Shown here one piece after another: positions 54,450 to 59,549 of a DNA stretch of 59,549 bases (positions within the stretch are counted from its first letter, which is position 1; every line of letters starts with the position of its first letter). Source of the stretch: Natronococcus sp. A-GB7 (GTDB lineage: Archaea > Halobacteriota > Halobacteria > Halobacteriales > Natrialbaceae); assembly GCF_029688865.1 (NCBI RefSeq), contig NZ_JARUKV010000030.1, positions 1 to 59,549 of the forward strand, given 5' to 3'. A program made the position numbers and the translations under genes. The notes under the pieces were generated by a model. That model had not been told where the DNA came from and did no database searches. It saw only the letters and a list, made by a program, of their open reading frames with translations.

Positions 54450-55814
54450 GTGCGACACATTCAGGTCACGGTGCCGGTAGGCAAACGTGGGGCGGTGCTC
54501 GACGTGCTGGACGAGGAGGGGATCGAGTACGTCGTCACGGAGGAACACAGCACCCGGGAGTACGACTCCGTCGTCTCGTTTCCGCTGCCGACGAACGCGG
54601 TCGAACCGATCCTCGACTCCCTCCAGGAGGTCGGTATCGAGAACGACTCCTATACGGTCGTCACGGATGCCGAGACCGTTATCTCGAGGGACTTCGACGA
54701 ACTCCAGCAGGAACACACCACGGAGTCGGTCAAGGACGAGGAGATCTCCAGACAGGAGCTACTGACTCGGGCGGAGGAGCTGACGCCGACCTACAGCGTC
54801 TTTTTCGCGATGACGCTGATCAGTTCGATCGTCGCGACGGTCGGACTGCTGCTCGACTCGCCGGCGGTCGTCGTCGGCTCGATGGTGATCGCGCCGCTGA
54901 TCGGGCCCGCCCTGAGCGCGTCCATCGGGACCGTCGTCAACGATCGCGACCTGTTCTTCAAAGGACTTCGCTACCAGTTCTCGGGCGTTCTCGGCGGGAT
55001 CGTTATCGCGGCGATCGTCGCGTGGCTCTTTCAGTCGATGTTTCTCGTTCCGCCCGGGGCCGAACTCACCGAGATCGACGAGGTGGCAGAGCGGATCGCC
55101 CCGGAACTGTTACTGCTGCCGGTCGCTCTGGGAGCTGGCATCGCGGGCATTCTCAGCCTCGCGACCGGCTTCTCGGTCGCGATCGTCGGCGTGATGATCG
55201 CCGCCGCGCTGGTGCCGCCGATGGCCGCCGCCGGCATCGCGCTGGCCTGGGGGATGCCCGCCGCCGCGCTGGGTTCGACGGTGCTCGTGCTGGTCAACCT
55301 CCTCGGGGTCAACCTCGCCGGCCTCGCGACGCTGTGGTACATCGGCTACCGACCCGATAGCGGGTTCGGGATCTCGATCGCACAGCGCCGCGTCGTCAAA
55401 CAGGCCGCCGTCTTCCTCGCCGTTATCGTCGTCCTCTCGCTGTTTCTGACCGGCGTGACCTACTCCTCCTACCAGATGTCAGCCTTCGAGGAGACGGCGA
55501 CCCAGGAGTCCGAGGCGGTGCTGTCGGAGTACGACGACGCCTACCTGCTCGAAGTCGACGTCCAGGTCCGCGAGGAGGGACTCCCGGTCGATAGCTCGCT
55601 CGACGCGACCCAGCAGATCGACGCCGTCGTCGTCGAAGTCGGCGGTCCGCCGGGAACGTACGACGCGGAGCTGATCGACAGGCTCGACGAACGGATCAAC
55701 AAGCAGACGACGGGCGACACCGCCGTGCAGGTTCGCTTCGTCGCGACCGGCGGCAACGACGCCTACCTCGAGGGCGACGAGCCCGGAATGGACGACGCGG
55801 ACGCCGACACCTGA
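54450..55814 (+). CDS. DUF389 membrane protein
   Basis: 454 aa from GTG 54450 (VRHIQVTVPVGKRGAVLDVL). The frame is open from 54213, but the extra 79 residues are Arg/Ser-rich and unlike the family. Residues 1-75 form a soluble ferredoxin-like domain. From about residue 110 there are six or more helices with DUF389 signatures (SVFFAMTLISSIVATVGLLLDSPAVVVGSMVIAPLIGP; GVMIAAALVPPMAAAGIAL). The C-terminal 100 residues are soluble and hydrophilic. Role unknown, possibly transport or signalling. Confidence 0.9.
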   Translation: MRHIQVTVPVGKRGAVLDVLDEEGIEYVVTEEHSTREYDSVVSFPLPTNAVEPILDSLQEVGIENDSYTVVTDAETVISRDFDELQQEHTTESVKDEEISRQELLTRAEELTPTYSVFFAMTLISSIVATVGLLLDSPAVVVGSMVIAPLIGPALSASIGTVVNDRDLFFKGLRYQFSGVLGGIVIAAIVAWLFQSMFLVPPGAELTEIDEVAERIAPELLLLPVALGAGIAGILSLATGFSVAIVGVMIAAALVPPMAAAGIALAWGMPAAALGSTVLVLVNLLGVNLAGLATLWYIGYRPDSGFGISIAQRRVVKQAAVFLAVIVVLSLFLTGVTYSSYQMSAFEETATQESEAVLSEYDDAYLLEVDVQVREEGLPVDSSLDATQQIDAVVVEVGGPPGTYDAELIDRLDERINKQTTGDTAVQVRFVATGGNDAYLEGDEPGMDDADADT

Positions 55815-55820
55815 CTCGTC

Positions 55821-56000
55821 TCAGACGGGTTCGGCGTCGTCGGACCCACATCGCGGACACCGCTGGACGGCCGAGTCTTCGAAGCTCGTGCCACAGCTGC
55901 GACACGAATCGCGACTCGTCTCGACCCCGCTCGTGCCACAGACGCCACACTGTCGACGGGTCGCTTTGAATTGAGCGCTGCAGGACCCGCACCTGTACGT
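55821..56000 (-). CDS. 59-aa zinc-ribbon protein without a standard start codon
   Basis: The frame reads xYRCGSCSAQFKATRRQCGV, then CGTSGVETSRDSCRSCGTSF and VQRCPRCGSDDAEPV. Eight cysteines in four CxxC knuckles make two zinc ribbons. The reading begins at ACG (56000), exactly where ATG would be expected; two codons upstream an in-frame TGA follows an ATG. Either ACG is used, the start has mutated, or there is a sequence error. Common haloarchaeal microprotein type, function unknown. Confidence 0.6.
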   Translation of the reverse strand, partial: TYRCGSCSAQFKATRRQCGVCGTSGVETSRDSCRSCGTSFEDSAVQRCPRCGSDDAEPV

Positions 56001-56142
56001 GCCTCACATGGAGTACGGACCGTCCCGAACGGCGAAAGGAGTTTTGCCGTCGCGAGCAGCGCTCGAGCCGGCGATCGTTCGCCTCGAGCGCGAGTCCCGT
56101 CCGCTGCTCACACGTCGGGCCGCGGGCGGACCGAAACGGGTC

Positions 56143-56520
56143 CTACACCGGTTCGAACCGGTAGCCGTCCCAGTCCTGACTCTCGGGTTCCCTGATACCC
56201 GCACCGGGTTCGCGCAGCTCCTCGGTGTAGATCGGTTCGACCTCGTCGCCGGTCTCGACGTCGCCGTTTTCGAGTTGGACGAGCGCTCGGACCGACGTCT
56301 CACCGTCCTCGACGACGTCGCCGAGGTCGAACTCGACGATCGCGAGGTGGTTGGGCTCCCGAACGCCCGGCGGCGTCGCGGTGCTGGTCGTCCACGTCAC
56401 GACCTCGGCGGTGTGTTCGCTCAGGTCGATCGTGCCGGCCGGCTCCGCGCCGTTCCGGCTTCGCGGGTGGCCGGGGTAGCTGATCGTGCCGTCGTCGTAG
56501 CGGGTCGCTTCCATCGTCAT
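56143..56520 (-). CDS. OB-fold (DUF35-like) partner of the thiolase
   Basis: 125 aa. The second half has the OB-fold pattern of DUF35 (HLAIVEFDLGDVVEDGETSVRALVQL; VETGDEVEPIYTEE). DUF35 proteins normally carry an N-terminal zinc ribbon, but this one contains no cysteine. Its start overlaps the thiolase stop by ATGA, the standard pairing in archaea, where the two form a complex that handles acyl-CoA. C-terminus ends WDGYRFEPV, typical of the family. Confidence 0.82.
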   Translation of the reverse strand: MTMEATRYDDGTISYPGHPRSRNGAEPAGTIDLSEHTAEVVTWTTSTATPPGVREPNHLAIVEFDLGDVVEDGETSVRALVQLENGDVETGDEVEPIYTEELREPGAGIREPESQDWDGYRFEPV

Positions 56521-57683
56521 CGTGCTGCCTCCATGATGGTCGTGATAACGCAGTTGCCGAAGCCGCCGACGTTACAGCAGAGCCCGACGTCGGCCTCGAC
56601 CTGTCGATCGCCGGCCTCGCCGACGAGCTGTTCGTAGATCTCGACGCCCTGGGCGACGCCGCTGGCGCCCAGCGGATGGCCCTTCGACTTGAGCCCGCCG
56701 GAGGTGTTGACCGGCAGCTCGCCCGTATCCCGTTCGGTGTACCCCTCTTCGACTAACTCCCAGGCCTCCCCCTGCTCGGCGAAGCCCAGGCCCTCCATCT
56801 GCAGGAACTCGAGGATGGTGAACATGTCGTGGAGTTCCGCGACGTCGATATCTTCAGGCCCGTAGCCGCTCATCTCGTAGGCGCCCTGCCCGCTCTCGAC
56901 GACCCCGCCCATCACGGTCGGGTCCTCGCGCTCGTGGACGACGTGGGTGTCGGTCGCGCCGTCGACGCCCGCGGCGATCGCGTACTCGTCGGTGTACTCC
57001 TTGGCAACGGACTCCGGACAGAACAGCATCGCCGCGGAGCCGTCGGTGATCGGACAGAAGTCGTACAGCCGCAGCGGATCCGCGACGATCGGCGACTCGA
57101 GGATCGTCTCGACGTCGACCTCCTTCTGGAACTGCGCGTGGGGGTTGTCCACGCCGTTCCTGTGATTCTTCGCCGCGACCTTTGCCAGACTCTCTCGGGG
57201 CGCGTCGAAGCGCTCGAGGTAGTGACGCGCGGTCATCCCGGCAAAGGAGGGGAGCGTCACGCCCGCCTTGTACTCGACGGGGTGGGCGATCGAGGCGATG
57301 ATATCGGTTGCCTCGCCGGTCGTCCGGTGGGTCATCTTCTCACCGCCGACGAGTAGCGTCATCTCGCTCGCTCCGCTCTGGATCGACTGCCAGGCGGCGT
57401 AGATCCCCGCCCCGCCGCTCGAGCTGGTCTGGTCGACGCGCTGGGTGTACGCCGGGATCGCGCCGATGTCGTGGGCCAGCGCGTTCATCACGCCCGTCAT
57501 CCCCTCGAACTCCCCGCTGGTCATGTTCGAGACGTACAGGTGCTCGACCTCGTCGGCCTCGACACCCGCGTTCGAGAGACAGTCGAGGCCGGCCTCGGAG
57601 AGCAGCTCGAGGATCCACTCCTCGCGTTGCCCGAACTGGGTCATCGAGGCGCCGATCACCGCGACGCGGTCGGTCTCAGTCAT
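56517..57683 (-). CDS. Thiolase-domain protein (archaeal acetyl-CoA acetyltransferase type)
   Basis: 388 aa from ATG 57683; the open frame extends to 57782. Conserved blocks are RVAVIGASMTQFG, SGGAGIYAAWQSI, DDP-type GPEDIDVAELHDMFTI, SGGLKSKGHPLGASGVAQ (catalytic His) and GLCCNVGGFGNCVI. The position of the acylated cysteine, normally C-x-S-G, reads S87-S-S-G here, so ordinary thiolase chemistry is questionable. It is coupled by ATGA overlaps to both neighbours. It probably works on acyl-CoA together with the OB-fold protein. Confidence 0.88.
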   Translation of the reverse strand: MTETDRVAVIGASMTQFGQREEWILELLSEAGLDCLSNAGVEADEVEHLYVSNMTSGEFEGMTGVMNALAHDIGAIPAYTQRVDQTSSSGGAGIYAAWQSIQSGASEMTLLVGGEKMTHRTTGEATDIIASIAHPVEYKAGVTLPSFAGMTARHYLERFDAPRESLAKVAAKNHRNGVDNPHAQFQKEVDVETILESPIVADPLRLYDFCPITDGSAAMLFCPESVAKEYTDEYAIAAGVDGATDTHVVHEREDPTVMGGVVESGQGAYEMSGYGPEDIDVAELHDMFTILEFLQMEGLGFAEQGEAWELVEEGYTERDTGELPVNTSGGLKSKGHPLGASGVAQGVEIYEQLVGEAGDRQVEADVGLCCNVGGFGNCVITTIMEAAR

Positions 57684-58282
57684 CGTTCTCCCTCCAGGAG
57701 CGTCACCTGATCGCGTCCAGCCGTTTCCTTCGTCGACCTCTCGAGGAGGGGACCGGAACTGCGTTCGGCAGCCGAGAGCCACTCCTCGACGGTGTACGTT
57801 CGCTCCGTCCCCGCGGCCGTCCGATCCGTGTGCGGGACGACGCCGCGAACCGTCGCCGATTCGTTACCGTTCGATTCGTCGTCCTCCTCGTACTCGTAAA
57901 GCGCGAGCGCGACGATCGGAACTCGAACCCGCTCGCGCGGGCCGGAACTCGGACAGAGCGGCGACGACGGGAGTTCACGTCGTCGGAACGCCGGCTCGAG
58001 CGAGCACCCCCGCCGTTCGGCCCAGTGCTCGAACTCGGCGACGATCTCGCTGCGCGTCGACTCGCGGCCGTCGCCGTCTACGCGACGCTGTGCCGGCCAC
58101 CGAACGATCCGGTAGTCGTCGATAGCGCCGTCGTCTCGCAGTTCCTCGAGTCGGTCGACGACGCGACCGACCGCGCCGTCGGCGGCAGCCGGAACGGTCG
58201 ATCGCACGTAACAGTCGATCCGAAGACTGCCCTCGGGATCTGCGGTCGCGGTCGGAACCGCCGTTCGCTCACCGGCTGACAT
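57680..58282 (-). CDS. Conserved haloarchaeal protein in a thiolase operon
   Basis: 200 aa from ATG 58282. No signal or helix. It begins with a Thr/Ala-rich head, then LRIDCYVRSTVPAAADGAVG, DYRIVRWPAQ, TRSEIVAEFEHWAERRGCSLEPAFRRREL, VPIVALALYEY and a final TYTVEEWLSAAE. I recall similar haloarchaeal proteins being labelled as HTH-domain proteins, but I cannot confirm a DNA-binding helix here. It overlaps the winged-helix gene upstream by 14 bp and the thiolase downstream by 4 bp. Confidence 0.7.
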   Translation of the reverse strand: MSAGERTAVPTATADPEGSLRIDCYVRSTVPAAADGAVGRVVDRLEELRDDGAIDDYRIVRWPAQRRVDGDGRESTRSEIVAEFEHWAERRGCSLEPAFRRRELPSSPLCPSSGPRERVRVPIVALALYEYEEDDESNGNESATVRGVVPHTDRTAAGTERTYTVEEWLSAAERSSGPLLERSTKETAGRDQVTLLEGER

Positions 58283-58484
58283 ACGTCCCCTTCCTCCGCT
58301 TGGCGTACCCCTCCGCAACCAGCGACGAGAGGATCGGTAACAGTGTCAGTTTCGATAGCCCCAGCAGCTGCTGAAGATCGTTCGCCGTCGCCTCCCCCGT
58401 CTCCAACAGCGCCAGATAGACGAGTTTGGCCTGTGGTGATCCAAGCTCATCTGGAACCGCTAGCTTCTGTTCGCTCGTGGACAT
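58269..58484 (-). CDS. Small winged-helix DNA-binding protein
   Basis: 71 aa from ATG 58484; the frame is open to 58610 but the extra part is not helix-forming and crosses the promoter. AKLVYLALLETGEATANDLQ through LLPILSSLVAEGYAKRRKG is a MarR/TrmB-type winged helix. It heads the four-gene thiolase operon and may autoregulate it. No effector domain. Confidence 0.8.
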   Translation of the reverse strand: MSTSEQKLAVPDELGSPQAKLVYLALLETGEATANDLQQLLGLSKLTLLPILSSLVAEGYAKRRKGTYVSR

Positions 58485-58509
58485 CACAGAGGAGGGCAAC
58501 GGCCTGTGA

Positions 58510-58518
58510 TATAAATAT
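58510..58518 (-). promoter_or_regulatory. TATA box of the winged-helix/thiolase operon
   Basis: The minus strand reads TATTTATAT, 26-34 bp before the ATG at 58484, supporting that start and a leaderless transcript. Confidence 0.65.
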
Positions 58519-58695
58519 TGGCTGAACTGTGTCCACGAACACCACGGCTGTCGGTATCGAACGACGGAGAGAGGATCGGCAAAGAGGTGATGTCCACGAG
58601 TGGCCGTCAAACGACGGCCAGCCGTGTGCGGCGGTTCCAGAGAGCGTCTGGATGGTCCGCATCCTACCGAACGTGAACGAAGGATAAATTCCCCA

Positions 58696-58713
58696 CTCCA
58701 ACACAGTTTGGAG
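58696..58713 (-). promoter_or_regulatory. 18-bp inverted repeat shared with 44439-44456
   Basis: Minus strand: CTCCAA-ACTGTG-TTGGAG. The inner 16 bases equal those of the 44.4-kb site. It lies 211 bp before the winged-helix start and 60 bp after the ABC ATPase stop. Confidence 0.6.
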
Positions 58714-58772
58714 ATCCGATCGGCGGGCGCGTCCTCGGGCGGACGGCCGTCGGCGTTTCGGGCGGCCTTCGC

Positions 58773-59465
58773 CTACTCCTCGAGCAGCCGTCCGTCGCGA
58801 AGCGTCACGGTTCGATCGAACAGCCCCTCGAGCGACGGGTCGTGGCTGATCGTCACGAGCGCAGTACCCACCGACTCCTGGACGTCGACGAGCAGTCCCG
58901 CCACGCGCTCGGTCGTCTCGGGATCGAGCTGCCCGGTCGGCTCGTCGGCCAGGACGACGTCGGGCCGGTTCGCGAGCGCGCGGGCGATCGCGACCCGCTG
59001 TTTCTCGCCGCCGCTGAGCGTCGCCGGATACCGATCCGCCCGATCGGCAACGTCGAGGATCTCGAGCAGTTCGTCGACCCACGCCTCGTCGCGGTCGCCG
59101 CCGTGGTGCTGGGGCAGTACGGCGTTCTCGCGGACGGTCAGGTCCGGCACCAGCTGGAAGTCCTGGAAGACGAATCCGATCGCGTCCCGGCGCAGCCGGG
59201 CGCGCCGACGCTCCGAGAGCCCGCTGGCGTCCGTTCCGTCCACCAGCACTCGCCCGCTGTCGGGCGGCTCGAGCAGCCCGAGTACCGAGAACAGCGTCGA
59301 CTTCCCGGCGCCGCTCGGCCCTCGGACGAGCGTCCGCGAGCCGGCCGGGATCGACAGGGACAGCGCCTCGAGGATCGGCTGGCCCCCGCGACGCATCGAG
59401 ACGTCGGTCGCGGCCAGTACGGGCTCGTCGGAAGTCACGGGGGTCGATTGGAACCCGTCGCTCAA
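58773..59465 (-). CDS. ABC transporter ATPase (LolD/MacB type)
   Basis: 230 aa. Walker [11 protein letters not shown]-loop FVFQDFQLVPDLTVRENAVLP, signature LSGGEKQRVAIARAL, Walker B VVLADEPTGQLDP, H-loop TISHDPSLEGL. The overall pattern matches the LolD/MacB/FtsE group, which partners FtsX-like permeases for export or membrane remodelling. No permease follows downstream. A partner, if adjacent, should lie upstream beyond the right edge of the window. Confidence 0.92.
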   Translation of the reverse strand: MSDGFQSTPVTSDEPVLAATDVSMRRGGQPILEALSLSIPAGSRTLVRGPSGAGKSTLFSVLGLLEPPDSGRVLVDGTDASGLSERRRARLRRDAIGFVFQDFQLVPDLTVRENAVLPQHHGGDRDEAWVDELLEILDVADRADRYPATLSGGEKQRVAIARALANRPDVVLADEPTGQLDPETTERVAGLLVDVQESVGTALVTISHDPSLEGLFDRTVTLRDGRLLEE

Positions 59466-59549
59466 ATAGCTGTACCTCTTCGGCGAACGGCGGCGTCCCG
59501 AGGCGGACTCGAGGCCGAACTCGACGCTACGACGATCCGTCGTACGGAC

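Overview
The window is a stretch of chromosome from a halophilic archaeon, most likely of the Natrialbales (Natrinema/Haloterrigena/Natronorubrum-like). The evidence is the very high G+C with strong GC3 bias, acidic proteins, many Tat signal peptides (several with lipoboxes), AT-rich promoter boxes sitting 25-30 nt before start codons (leaderless transcripts), and typical haloarchaeal families (PGF-CTERM-like tail, archaeal RNase J, small zinc-ribbon proteins). No rRNA, tRNA, CRISPR array or intact insertion sequence was recognised.

Layout. 0.2-5.2 kb: secreted PQQ-propeller protein, UspA, zinc-ribbon membrane protein, a Tat-exported unknown, exported double rhodanese. 5.3-12.9 kb (minus strand): RNase J, GCS2-like ligase, tiny membrane protein, MFS carrier, exported polysaccharide deacetylase, second PQQ-propeller protein. 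13.0-14.7 kb: tungsten aldehyde ferredoxin oxidoreductase. 15.1-21.5 kb: an acid-sugar catabolic locus (DUF1537 kinase, PdxA2-type dehydrogenase, LarA-like racemase/epimerase, UspA, GntP permease, IclR regulator). 22.2-24.4 kb: malic enzyme fused to a phosphotransacetylase-like domain. 25.0-32.1 kb: BmpA/NupOPQ-type ABC importer divergent from two Gfo/Idh/MocA dehydrogenases. 32.1-34.4 kb: SDR remnant, then E1 beta and E1 alpha of a 2-oxoacid dehydrogenase. 34.8-39.2 kb: NasA-like molybdenum nitrate reductase and NarK-type transporter around two small genes. 39.6-44.1 kb: small genes (stand-alone RarA C-terminal-like domain, cupredoxin-like lipoprotein, cupin, zinc ribbon, EamA exporter, CBS protein), then a G-quadruplex-prone spacer. 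44.7-49.7 kb: exported glycerophosphodiesterase convergent with a PhnD-C-E-E ABC importer. 49.8-52.6 kb: unknown protein, MgtC/DUF4010 membrane protein, NagD-like HAD phosphatase. 52.6-53.7 kb: AT-rich gene-poor spacer with two similar dyads. 53.7-59.5 kb: lipoprotein, DUF389 membrane protein, zinc-ribbon protein, a four-gene winged-helix/thiolase operon, and an ABC ATPase whose permease probably lies beyond the right edge.

The most interesting unit is the 15-21 kb locus. A DUF1537 kinase and a PdxA2 dehydrogenase form the known bacterial D-threonate route to dihydroxyacetone phosphate. Here they are translationally coupled to a distant LarA homologue that keeps the nickel-pincer lysine and the catalytic histidines at almost the LarA spacing. 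D-erythronate and D-threonate differ only at C2, the carbon LarA-type enzymes epimerise, so I propose an archaeal pathway in which the LarA homologue merges both acids into one route. Import would be by the GntP permease and control by the IclR protein; candidate operator dyads lie in both promoter regions.

Other points for a second look are: an 18-bp perfect palindrome at the nasA promoter; an identical 16-bp dyad at two distant sites; two small genes whose best start codon is ACG; a thiolase with serine in place of the nucleophilic cysteine; and a short-chain dehydrogenase fragment.
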